Assembly (NCBI RefSeq): GCF_011694515.1
Contig: NZ_CP050192.1
Coordinates: 4,293,064 to 4,357,063 of the forward strand
Source of the DNA: Mycobacterium sp. DL592
GTDB lineage: Bacteria > Actinomycetota > Actinomycetes > Mycobacteriales > Mycobacteriaceae
Length of the DNA: 64,000 nt
Reading direction: 5' to 3'
Shown here: one piece after another, positions 9,401 through 18,100 of the stretch
Layout: the number at the start of each line of letters is the position of its first letter
Position numbering within the stretch: position 1 is the stretch's first letter
Position numbers and translations under genes: made by a program
The notes under the pieces: generated by a model
What the model was told of the DNA's origin: nothing
The model's database searches: none
The model's input: the letters and a program-made list of their open reading frames with translations, nothing else

Positions 9401-11042
9401 ACAACCGCCGGGAGGTGGGGTCTGACTTGGCTGTCTTCGGCTCGTCGTCGGCCAGCGTGAGTTCGTCCTCGTCCACCACAACATCGCCCTGGTCGTCAGC
9501 GAGGACCAGCCAGTTGACCGAACGATCTGCCGCTTTCGCAGGTGTGAAGAACTCGATGCCGTTGCGTGTCTCGAGATCTCCGGCGAGATGAACCGCCCCG
9601 CACCGGGTGCAAGTGCCGAACTCGAAGACGGCCCGACGGGTGTTGGCATCCACCTCGTGGCGGCCCAGGAAAATGTGCGGGCCGCTGTCGTTGAAACTGA
9701 CGAAGGCTCCCTCCGTCGCGCGCACGAACAAGTGGTACCGGGCGGACAGCACAGGATTGCCAGATTCATCGTGCACACTGCTGCCGAGCTCGACTAGCGC
9801 GTCGAGCTTCCCGGCTGAGTGCTCATCCTCAGGCCAGAGGTGTTCGCGCAAGGCGCGAACATCGACCGGCCCACCGCTGAGAGCAGTCTTCAGTTCGACC
9901 ATGGACTGCTCCGTGGCCAACGCGTCCGCCGGGTCGACACCGGGCGGGATCACATCAATAGGTTCGACTTGTGCGCGGTGGATGTCGAGCAGTTGCTCGC
10001 CGGTCAGGCGCCAGGTCGGCGTCGGCAGTTGGTTTTTGCGGACCGGCTCAACAAGGTCCTGGCGGTCGACGTCGCCCTCGATGTACTCGAAGGGAGCATC
10101 GAAAAGGTTTGCCGCGAACTCCATTGCCTCCCCGCGCGGGTCATTCCGCACCGAACCGGTCAGTGACGCCGACGTGGCGATGCACTGTAGGTCCGCTCCC
10201 GGAGCCACACGTTGCTTGAGCCTGCGAATCAGCAGTGCGACCTCGGAGCCCTGGGCACCGTCATAGACATGTGCCTCGTCCATGACGATGAATCGCCAGG
10301 TTCCGGCGTGCGGACCGTCGAACAGGTCGATGTCTATGGGACGCATTAGCAGGTATTCCAACATCGCGTAGTTCGTTAGGAGTAGATGCGGCGGCGTCAA
10401 CCGCATCTCATCGCGGCTGAGCAACTCGTTGGGCAACCGAAGTTCGCCCGGATTATTCTGCAGGAAGCCGTTTTCAGCATCGCGTGCGTGGTCTTCGGTT
10501 TCACCGGTATAGCGTCCGAATGTGATCTGCGGCAGGCCCGCGAGAACCGCACGCAGGCGCTTCAGTTGGTCGTTCGCCAGGGCGTTCATCGGGTAGAGCA
10601 GCAGCGCCCGAACCCCTGGCCGCAACGTTCCCTTCGCCGACTCGGCGATTAGTGAGTTGATAATCGGGATGAGGAAGCTTTCGGTCTTGCCCGAACCAGT
10701 GCCAGTACTCACCACCAGGTTTCGGCCCTTAACGAACTTGCGGATCGCAGTTTCCTGATGGATGTACAGCGGCCTGTCGAGCGAGAACGACGATCCATGC
10801 GCGGCGATGAAATCCGGGTGCAGCACGCCTTCGTCGATCAACTGCCGGCACGTCGCACCTGTCTGGTACGGAGGCGTTATCTCCAGGATCGGGCCTTTGG
10901 TGAGGAGCCTGCTCGCGTCAATCTCGGCATCGAAAGCCGTTGCCAGGACTTCGTCACGCGGTGCCAGCAAGGTCTTGAGGTATCGCTTGTAGCTGCTTTC
11001 AATCTGCTGTGCGGTCTCCAGCGGATCCAGTCGGTCGATCAT
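6414..11042 (-). CDS. DEAH-box helicase with C-terminal DUF1998/MZB-type domain (DruE-like)
   Basis: This is a 1542-aa SF2 helicase. Walker A is S-T-G-T-G-S-G-K-T (about 112-120), the DEAH box V-M-D-E-A-H lies at 253-258, motif III is T-S-A-S-L, and motif VI Q-R-A-G-R-A-G-R-R lies near residue 1000. The region between the two RecA lobes and the C-terminus holds many CxxC pairs. The last 40 residues contain C1507, C1509, C1515 and C1518 followed by L-R-T-Y-R-N, the DUF1998 (MrfA-type zinc-binding) signature. It overlaps the upstream 1127-aa gene by four bases (ATGA), showing tight coupling. Helicases with DUF1998 occur in Druantia (DruE) and DISARM; the pairing with one very large unknown protein fits Druantia III best. 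The helicase call is firm, the system name is inferred. Confidence 0.9.
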   Translation of the reverse strand: MIDRLDPLETAQQIESSYKRYLKTLLAPRDEVLATAFDAEIDASRLLTKGPILEITPPYQTGATCRQLIDEGVLHPDFIAAHGSSFSLDRPLYIHQETAIRKFVKGRNLVVSTGTGSGKTESFLIPIINSLIAESAKGTLRPGVRALLLYPMNALANDQLKRLRAVLAGLPQITFGRYTGETEDHARDAENGFLQNNPGELRLPNELLSRDEMRLTPPHLLLTNYAMLEYLLMRPIDIDLFDGPHAGTWRFIVMDEAHVYDGAQGSEVALLIRRLKQRVAPGADLQCIATSASLTGSVRNDPRGEAMEFAANLFDAPFEYIEGDVDRQDLVEPVRKNQLPTPTWRLTGEQLLDIHRAQVEPIDVIPPGVDPADALATEQSMVELKTALSGGPVDVRALREHLWPEDEHSAGKLDALVELGSSVHDESGNPVLSARYHLFVRATEGAFVSFNDSGPHIFLGRHEVDANTRRAVFEFGTCTRCGAVHLAGDLETRNGIEFFTPAKAADRSVNWLVLADDQGDVVVDEDELTLADDEPKTAKSDPTSRRLCAGCGLLAGAATNTCPSCHGDGMLPVREHPRAKRVMTRCTECGTLSRQGIRRLRTDVNAAPAVVTTALYQQLPKAADEAADQVGGGRKLLMFADSRQSAAFAAPYLDRTYARMLERRYITQALRDPAVLGEDLTAGDLAILAREKADAAGHFPWGMGKVEITKAVNQWISGELMTLETRQSLEGLGLMRVALQSDARVKLSSLTSLGLTEEEGWALLNELVKTVRLQGAVTVLDRVDVKDERFAPRNSRVRMRSTGSDRTKQVISWSPSGTGVTNSRITFVRKVLATLSNDAPPGRILQGCWKILESAGFLTVESDRTLGPLNQLDHRMLIVTDGGRCSWYQCNTCRQLTAFSVRAVCPNSRCTGKLKPFVLPDSHSDANHYRVTYQTMNTAPMTAREHTAQWNAKEATKIQDDFITGKVNVLSCSTTFELGVDVGDLQSVFMRNMPPRTANYVQRAGRAGRRADSAALVVTYANRAAHDLAQYQNPNAMIAGRMRIPWVPVDNPRIARRHAHSVALASYFRHCFEARDEQWTRAGEFFLPAADGGPSPASKVREYLTPVPASVTEALQMALPAAVQDEIGVAEGSWVQPLVELLETVGKELVKDVDDIEQRIEDSVKERKFALSKRLEDTKRTVIGRNLLGYLANRNILPKYGFPVDTVGLSTINSVDPVGSKLELDRDLGLAIYDYAPGNQVVAGGKLWTSAGLKKRPDRELIRHKYRICQTCSRFERGERLNVGDTCPSCGEEFKASKTLIIPEFGFIAAPENQDVGSSPPERRWHGGSYVETRGDEIGQYHWSGGGGLRVTARAGVRAWLAAVSDGTGDGFQLCEWCGWSAPAVRGSKAKKHQRPDNGRDCGGRWETISLGHRYQSDVAEFTFDGLPYQKDHEGNWISALYAILEGASYGLEISRDDIGGSLSWSADQRRSIVLYDTVPGGAGAAKKIAENIGVVMQSAVKRVTDCDCGEETSCYGCLRTYRNAREHERLSRRGALALLST

Positions 11043-14000
11043 TCAGCCTCTCCAGTCAGGTCACCACGGCGGTCGTAGAGCACCAGGGCTTCAGCGATCA
11101 GAATGTCGTTAGCCACCATCGTCGGGCACAGATGGGACATGTGCGCCCAGTCATCGAGCAGGCCCCTGTTCAGGTACTGCCCACCAATGCGTTTGTGTGC
11201 TTCCAGGCGGGCAAGCAGTGCCAGGGTCAGGGATTGCACCGACATCAACATCCACGGATGCTCCTCGACGTCGACTCCGCTTAGCCGGTAGAGCCGTAAG
11301 GCAATAGTCTCGTAAGCCAGCAGGGAGGCCTTCTTGATCGGATTCCGCACTAGATCCAATTGGGTGGCGAAGTTGGCCGACCACCCCGCGGCCATCCACT
11401 CCTTTCGGTGGCACAATCCCTCATAGACTCCTGCGCGAAGACTCTCCGGGTGCAACTGTGCCTTCGGAATCTGTTGAATCTCAGCCAACTTCGCATCCAC
11501 GCTATTTCCAAGAATGGAGCTGAGTTCGAGCACGGCCGGAGTGAAACAGGCGTCGTCGAATCGCACCGTCTTGCCTGTCTGCAGCAACTCCATCAGGGGT
11601 ACACCCCCACGCTCTCTCAGATACGCGAGTGTTTCAGCGCGCTCGCCGCGGACCTTATGGCGCCGGTGAAACAGCGAGGGCAAATCCGCAAGTTCGACCA
11701 TGCAGCCGAACCAAGGATGAGCGTGCAATTCGTTATGGGTCTGTTCCGCCGCAAAGCTGTGATTGACCAGTTCACTGCGAACAAAAGCGGCCATTTTGTC
11801 GCCGGCGGGAGTTGTGCCGTCCCCCAGACACTCCAGTGCTCTTCGCGGATCCTCTGCCAGCAGGACCGTCAGCTCTTTGAACCGCTTCATTCTGCCGTCG
11901 GCACGCAGACGAGTAAGGGCTACCCATACCTCATGAATTGCACCGACATTCACGGGAACTGGACCCGAGCCGCCGAGGAACCGTGCCAGCTCCCGCTGCT
12001 TGGGTGTGCCGTCAACGCGCCAACCTGATTGTGAAACGCGGAACGCGGTGTCGGGTGGTGAGGCCGGGCGTTCGATGTACACCCAAGGATCGTCGACGAA
12101 AAGTTGGCAGCGTAACTCCCCGCGGCCTACTAGATGCTGAGGCAGCCGCCCTCGCCCTGCCGTGAGCGGAATGACATCCGGCGCGTGCCACGGCGCAGTC
12201 GCACTCCAGACGTAAGCCGCCAGATCGTCGATGTCGGCAGCGTCGACGAATACCAATGTGTCGTGATCGACCAGTTCAACACCGGAAGCCAAGAGGCGTG
12301 GGCGAGCGACCAGCACAGCGACCGCGAGAACGCCCGCGTTCGTGTACAAGTTGGCGACAAGTGCTCCAGTTGGATGCGAACGGACCGTGTCGGCGAATTG
12401 CTGGGTTCGGGTCTCGAACACGTTGCCCTGCCGCCGCCGCGGGTGCGCGTCGAGTTGAAGCAGGTCACCATTTTCGGGGCGGTATCCGAAAGTGACGGCG
12501 TCGATACCGGGAGCGCGAATTGCGACGAACCGATCCTCGGCGAAGTCCTCGGGGTCGCAGATATCGGCACTCATCCTCCAGGGCACTGGCATCCCCGTTT
12601 CGCCGCTGCGGATCTCGATGTGCGGCGGTGTTAACACGAAATCCACGCTGCGATCCGCCGATCGAATGACTAGATCGGCAGTGGTCTTTCGGTGATCGAA
12701 TGCGATTGCGCCAGGAGAGCTGAGTGCGAGGTCGACGCTCTGGACCGTGGCAGTGCAGGGCGTCAGACCCCCAGATTCTGGTATCCGAATAACCGGCTCG
12801 AAAGTTGTGTCGACTCCCTCGGCGAGGAACACCACACAGCGTGCGTCCGCTCCCATCGGGCCGGTGACGACGACTTCAAACAAGCCGATCTGCGATTCCT
12901 CAGCTTCGTCGAACGGATCAACACACGTTTCGACATCCTCGCCGCGCCAGGATTCGTCGACGATCCACTGCGATTCTCCAAAGCGTCGGACGCGCACATT
13001 CCAGACTGGTGCCGGATCGGCTCCGCTGGGCGGCAACAAGACCCATGGTCGCCTGCAGTAGACCGTTCGTCCCTCGGTCGTGCTCAGGCCCGCAACTTCG
13101 TCGCCCAAGACGAAGCGGGGGCGTGAGTCCTTTCTTACCCGACGCGGGGTACCAATCGGATTACCGTCGTGGGTCAGCTGCAGGGCATCCACGAGCTCTA
13201 GGTCGACGAACACAGCACTCCAGCCGTGCCAGCCGGCCGGGTGACCTGTGCCTTGGGTATCCACCTTCGTCGCTGTACGTGTGTCTACCAGTTCGTAGCC
13301 GTTCGGATAGATAGCCCACGCGCTGTCTTTGAGCCCGTCGTGTCGGCCGATCCATCGCCCAGCTTGGTCAAAGATCAGTAGCGGATCAGATTCCAAGACC
13401 AGTGGAAGCGACGTCCCAGCCGCGGCCGGCTGGGTAATGACGACCTCACGAACCGGACCGGGCACCGCGACGCGAGCAAGTGCAGCTTGGGAATCACTAC
13501 CCCACCTCCGTACCGCGTGGACTTCGCGAACGTCACCGTCGAAGGACACCCACCATGCCTTGTCCGCCTCCTCCGAAGGTGCGGGTAGCACCAGAACGAC
13601 CTCGTCATCCTGCACGCTATAACTGATCGTGGGATGTGTTGCCGCCCTAGAACTTAGCTGCTTCTTGTCCAGATGGAGCGGCGTGTTCATCAGCTGGAGG
13701 ATCAGTTCATCGAGCAGTACTCCCGGTAGGCCTGTGGTCGAGGAATCCAACTCCGCGCCGAGAAGTGTTGGATCGGCGGTGCCGGCCTCGATGAACTCGA
13801 TGATGCGATCGAGAATGTCTGCGGCGAACTCGGCTCCGTGTATCAAGAAGTTGCGGACAGGGACGTCTAGGGTGGTCGCGCGGTATTCCTTACCGGGCTC
13901 CTGCAGCCATTCCATGACACCGGAGCCTGTCGCTGGCCGCCCCTGCACGATGTGGTCGGTGATGATGTCCAACAAGTCTCGGAGGCAGTGAATCGGAATG

Positions 14001-14422
14001 CCGGCATGGAGTGCGAGGGTCATAACGTACTTGTTGCCACCCCCCTGCTCGATGTCGGGGAACCGGGCTAGTGAGAACTTGTCGAGCAGGGTCGACAATT
14101 GGCGACGAATCTCGTTCTCGAAATCGGCGTCATGGGATAGGCCGAGTTCTTCCCAGAAGCTCTGCCAATACGCACCCTGGTCATAGGCCAGCGCGGCATG
14201 ACCGACCAGGCTCACCAAAGTCAGCGCCGGGTAGCGCTTGATGATCTTCTCGTGCGACCAACCTTGCTTTACCAGGTGCTCAGCTTCGCGGCCGAAGTTG
14301 TTCTGCGCTTCGCGGACCTCGTCTGCAGTGAAGTCGGTTTCGATAACGAGCCTGACCGGCGCCAACCGCTGCCGCCACTCGTAATCGGCATCGCTAATCC
14401 AGTCCGACAAAGGCGTCGACAT
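11039..14422 (-). CDS. Large protein of unknown fold, partner of the DEAH helicase (DruH-like?)
   Basis: This 1127-aa protein has no signal peptide, membrane segment or enzymatic motif that I can recognise. The N-terminal 160 residues look helical and contain W-S-H-E-K-I-I-K-R-Y-P (about 55-65) and K-Y-V-M-T-L-A-L-H-A-G-I-P (131-143). The middle is rich in beta-type segments and the last quarter is helical again. It is the first gene of a leftward operon: ATG 14422 has GGGGGAG nine bases upstream, and its stop overlaps the helicase start. A giant unknown protein followed by a DUF1998 helicase is the layout of Druantia type III (DruH-DruE), so DruH-like is my best hypothesis. I could not verify it by alignment. 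Confidence 0.6.
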   Translation of the reverse strand: MSTPLSDWISDADYEWRQRLAPVRLVIETDFTADEVREAQNNFGREAEHLVKQGWSHEKIIKRYPALTLVSLVGHAALAYDQGAYWQSFWEELGLSHDADFENEIRRQLSTLLDKFSLARFPDIEQGGGNKYVMTLALHAGIPIHCLRDLLDIITDHIVQGRPATGSGVMEWLQEPGKEYRATTLDVPVRNFLIHGAEFAADILDRIIEFIEAGTADPTLLGAELDSSTTGLPGVLLDELILQLMNTPLHLDKKQLSSRAATHPTISYSVQDDEVVLVLPAPSEEADKAWWVSFDGDVREVHAVRRWGSDSQAALARVAVPGPVREVVITQPAAAGTSLPLVLESDPLLIFDQAGRWIGRHDGLKDSAWAIYPNGYELVDTRTATKVDTQGTGHPAGWHGWSAVFVDLELVDALQLTHDGNPIGTPRRVRKDSRPRFVLGDEVAGLSTTEGRTVYCRRPWVLLPPSGADPAPVWNVRVRRFGESQWIVDESWRGEDVETCVDPFDEAEESQIGLFEVVVTGPMGADARCVVFLAEGVDTTFEPVIRIPESGGLTPCTATVQSVDLALSSPGAIAFDHRKTTADLVIRSADRSVDFVLTPPHIEIRSGETGMPVPWRMSADICDPEDFAEDRFVAIRAPGIDAVTFGYRPENGDLLQLDAHPRRRQGNVFETRTQQFADTVRSHPTGALVANLYTNAGVLAVAVLVARPRLLASGVELVDHDTLVFVDAADIDDLAAYVWSATAPWHAPDVIPLTAGRGRLPQHLVGRGELRCQLFVDDPWVYIERPASPPDTAFRVSQSGWRVDGTPKQRELARFLGGSGPVPVNVGAIHEVWVALTRLRADGRMKRFKELTVLLAEDPRRALECLGDGTTPAGDKMAAFVRSELVNHSFAAEQTHNELHAHPWFGCMVELADLPSLFHRRHKVRGERAETLAYLRERGGVPLMELLQTGKTVRFDDACFTPAVLELSSILGNSVDAKLAEIQQIPKAQLHPESLRAGVYEGLCHRKEWMAAGWSANFATQLDLVRNPIKKASLLAYETIALRLYRLSGVDVEEHPWMLMSVQSLTLALLARLEAHKRIGGQYLNRGLLDDWAHMSHLCPTMVANDILIAEALVLYDRRGDLTGEAE

Positions 14423-14654
14423 GACAGCTGCTCCCCCAGGTCAGTTTGCTTACCCTGAGGCACTTTAGGTCAGCCTTACGACATCTATTGGAAAGTTCGC
14501 TTCGAAAGTATCTGTCAAGGCCGGTTGCAGTAGTGGCTGCGCAGCACTGGTCTTTCGCGGTCAGCGGTAAACAAGAAAAAGGGATACGCATGCAGATCAA
14601 AGCAAGCACTTCTTGGGAGAGCACAACGTTGGAGCGCATCCACCAACGCCGCCC
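14423..14654. other. Intergenic edge between defence island and conserved chromosome
   Basis: This 232-base stretch separates the start of the leftward defence operon from the end of the exported-protein gene. It must contain the promoter of the defence operon; apart from the GGGGGAG ribosome site of the 1127-aa gene I see no convincing -35/-10 pair. It is more A/T-rich than the DNA to its right. I see no integrase, tRNA or direct repeat marking an insertion point. Confidence 0.5.
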
Positions 14655-15086
14655 CTATCCCCCCGACTTCACCAACCTGATCGGAATCTGTTCCTGCCCA
14701 GGCCGGGTCATCTGGCACACGCCCTGCTGCACCGCGGTCAGCTGACCATCCAGGGTCTGGGCGTTCCAGACGAACTGCATGATGCCCTTGGTGGTGGTCT
14801 TGTCCGGGCAGATCGGCACCTGGCCCTTGAGCGTCATCACCCAGGTGTGCCCGCCGCGGTAGTACGCCTGCCCGTCGAGCGTCGCCGAATGCACGTCGGA
14901 CTCACACCCGATCGACACCTGAGCGCACTGCGGCGTGATGGTCCAGGTGTCCAGCTTGCTGTTGGGCCCGAGCACGTCATAGGTGCCGGCCAGGATGTCG
15001 CCGTCAGCGTGCGCCACCGGGGCAACACCGAGCATTGCGAAGCACAGCGCTGCGCCCACCGAAGCCACCCGGCTACCGGTCGTCAT
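14655..15086 (-). CDS. Small exported protein of unknown function
   Basis: The 143-aa product has an N-terminal signal peptide: basic start (T-T-G-S-R), a hydrophobic stretch and a likely cleavage after V-A-H-A, leaving a mature domain of about 115 residues with four cysteines that could form two disulphides. The start at 15086 is chosen because AAGGAG lies six bases upstream; an in-frame ATG ten codons earlier has no such site. It is the first conserved-looking gene right of the defence island. The mature part is beta-rich and resembles other small secreted mycobacterial proteins of unknown role. No enzymatic motif is visible. Confidence 0.75.
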   Translation of the reverse strand: MTTGSRVASVGAALCFAMLGVAPVAHADGDILAGTYDVLGPNSKLDTWTITPQCAQVSIGCESDVHSATLDGQAYYRGGHTWVMTLKGQVPICPDKTTTKGIMQFVWNAQTLDGQLTAVQQGVCQMTRPGQEQIPIRLVKSGG

Positions 15087-15179
15087 GCGAGCTCCTTCAG
15101 GAACGAGTTCGATCAAGATCTCCCGAACCGTATCCCACGAGCCCCGCGAACCGGCAGTTAGAGCTTTTCTAACCAGGCA

Positions 15180-18100
15180 CTATCCGGCGGCCAGGGCCAG
15201 CTCGACGGTGACCAGTCGGTGCCCGCCGAGGAATCCGCCGAAGTCCGCCGAGTCCACCCGCGGCAGCCCGCTGACCCCGTCCACCGCGTCGACCAAAGCC
15301 GCCGACGGCACCGGCTCGATCAGGTAGATGCTCGACGCCGGGGCGACCGCGGCAGCACCGCCAAACAGGTTGCGCAGCCCGTTGAACAGCAGTGTCAGCC
15401 CGGACGCCGCACTGAGCAGCAGTGTCGCCGCCGTCCCGATCACCCCGCCGACGATGGCACCGACCGGGTTGTCACCCAGCAGCGACCCGATGCCCTGGCC
15501 GATCGCCATCCCGAAGGCGAACTGCAGCGGCGGGCTGAGAAGCACCGCGTTGATCACCGTGTTGATCACATCGGTGGGCGGCGTTCCATTGGCGAGGTCC
15601 ACGACAACGTTGCTCAGCAGCGTCTGTGCCGCGGAGTTGGACACCAGCGAGTCGACCGCCCCCTGGACCAGCTTGCCGGCCACCGAACCGAGCCCGGACC
15701 CGAGCACCTGGGTAATGACGTCCTTCGCCGCCCCGGAGACAGCCCCCTGCACCGCCGGCACATCCAGCGTCGCCTTGAGTACCTGGGCCGTGAAGGCGTC
15801 GATGGCGGCCTTGACCGCCGGGTTGGCCGCCAACGTCTGCAGCGCGGCCTGGATCGCGGCCGCCACCGTGGTGCCGCCGAGCACCGCGGTGACGATCTGG
15901 CTGGTCGCACCCGACAGCGCCGCCGGCACCCCGGTCTGCGCCAGGAAGCTGCTGACCGCGCCGCCGACCGCGGCGGCAAGGTCGGCCGCCGCCGACGGGT
16001 CGGCCAGGATGCTCACGATCGCGGGGCCATAGGTCGGGCCGAGCAGCCCACCGACGAGCGACTGCACCGCCGGGTTGCCCGCCAGCTGGGTGATCAACGA
16101 CGTCGCCGTCGAAGCCAGCGCTGAGATCAGCGGCGTATCAGTCACCACCGAGTTCACCACACTGCTCAGCGTCGACGCCAGCGCCGTACGGATGGCCGAA
16201 CTCGCTTGCAGTGCAGCCAATGCCCCATGGATGATAGTTCCGAGGTCCGTCCCGTTGAGCAGAGCCGTGGCGGCGTTCTGCGCCGCAGACGTCAACGCGG
16301 TCACCACACCGGACTGGCCGAAGAACGCGGTCAACACCGAACCCGTCACGGCACCCAGCTCGTCACTGAACACCGGGTTGGCCAAGAGGCCGGCCACCGC
16401 AGCGCCGACCGCCGAGGCGATCTGCTGCCCACCCGTGTAGCTGCTCAGCGCGGTGGACAGGAAACCTGCGATCTGCCCGCCGACGGCCGTCGACACCGCG
16501 GAATTCCCGACGATTCCGGACACCACGTCGGAGACGAACGCGCCCAGCGCCGGCAGCAGACCCGGAGCCGCCAGCACGGTCTGCACCACGTCGTGCACGA
16601 CTTGCCCCACCACGGGGGCCACCTCGGTCTTCAGCGACGGCCACGCAGCGGACAGCGCCGCGAACAGATTTTGACCGCCCAGAACCTTCGGGAGCACCGC
16701 ATCGATCACATCGGCCAGGACCACGGGGATCTGGTCGTTACCAACAGCCGATGCGACAACCGCCAGGAAGCCTTGCACCGCAGCGGAATTCGCCAGCAGG
16801 TTCTGTACCGCGCCGCCGATCGCTGAGGCCACCCCGGATGCGACCGGGCTGCCGCCCAGCGCCGACGTCAGCTTCTGCGTAATCACCTGGCCGACCCACG
16901 TCCGCACCGACGAGTTGCCGCTGAGCTGGGTGACCAGGTTGTTCACGTTGGTGGACAGGGCGGAGCGCACAGCGGGATCACCCAGCAGGCCGAGGACCGC
17001 GTTGCCGATCGTCTGACCGACGCCATTCTGGATGCTCGTGTTGGCCAGCAGTGTCTGCAGCGCGGCGGCCACCGCAGCCTGGGGATTGCCACCGGCACCG
17101 ACCGCCGTGGCGACCGAACTGGCGAACGTCCCCAGCGCGTCGGCGACCCCGTCCTGGCAGAGCAGGCCGCGGCAGGTGACAACGTCGCCGACCTGCACGC
17201 CGCCGACCAATCCGGCGAGCACCGAGGCCAACGTCGCGTCGACCGCCGGAGTGGTCAGCAGGTTGGTGAGCGAGGTGCCGATCGCTGTGCCGATGGTGGT
17301 GGCGACCGAGCCGCCACCCAGTGCCGAGGTCACCGACTGGCCGAGCGCACTGCCCAGGAACGACACGAATGCGGTGGACGGCTGCGCCCAGGACGGGCTG
17401 CTGACCCCGGTCAGCACATTGACCGCGGTGCTGATCCCGGTGGACATCGCGCTCTGCACGCCGCCGTTGGCGAGGAAGGTCGGCAGGTTACTGGCCAGCG
17501 CAGCGGCGCTCTGCGAAATGTCCTGGCCGACAAGGTCCTCGAGGGTGTAGTCCGTGGCGGCCAGGGCGGCAGCCAGTTCCGTCAAGCCCCACCCGTTGGG
17601 AACCAGAGTCAGGCTCTGGAAGAACGTGCCGAAGGCGTTCTGGAAGGCGGTGTTGTTCAACACGCTCTGCGCCAGGGCGGCCACTGCGTTGCCGACGACT
17701 ACGGCTGCCTGGGAGGGCACACCCGCGCCCGTGAGCCCGCCGGCAACCTTGGTGACGACGTAGTTGAGGAAGTTGGTATTGCCGGCCAGGCTCGAGAGCG
17801 CGCCGTTGACCGAGTCGCCGAAGTAGTTGTCTCCGAACAACTCCACCGCGACGGGGATGAAGGCGTCGGCGGCAGCCTGTGCGGCGGGGCTGAGCCCGGC
17901 GTAGTTGATGCCGGTCTTGATCAGATCGGTCAGCGCCGGTGCGACGACGTCGTTCCACAGCGACCACTGGACCGGGTCGACCGTCACTGTTTGACCCGTC
18001 ACGTTGGTGTTGCCATTGACCGCGGTGGCGGCACCGACGGTCTTCGGACCGCCGACGGCCGCGGCCGAGCCGGTCGTCCCGTCCTTACCCTTCTTGCCGA

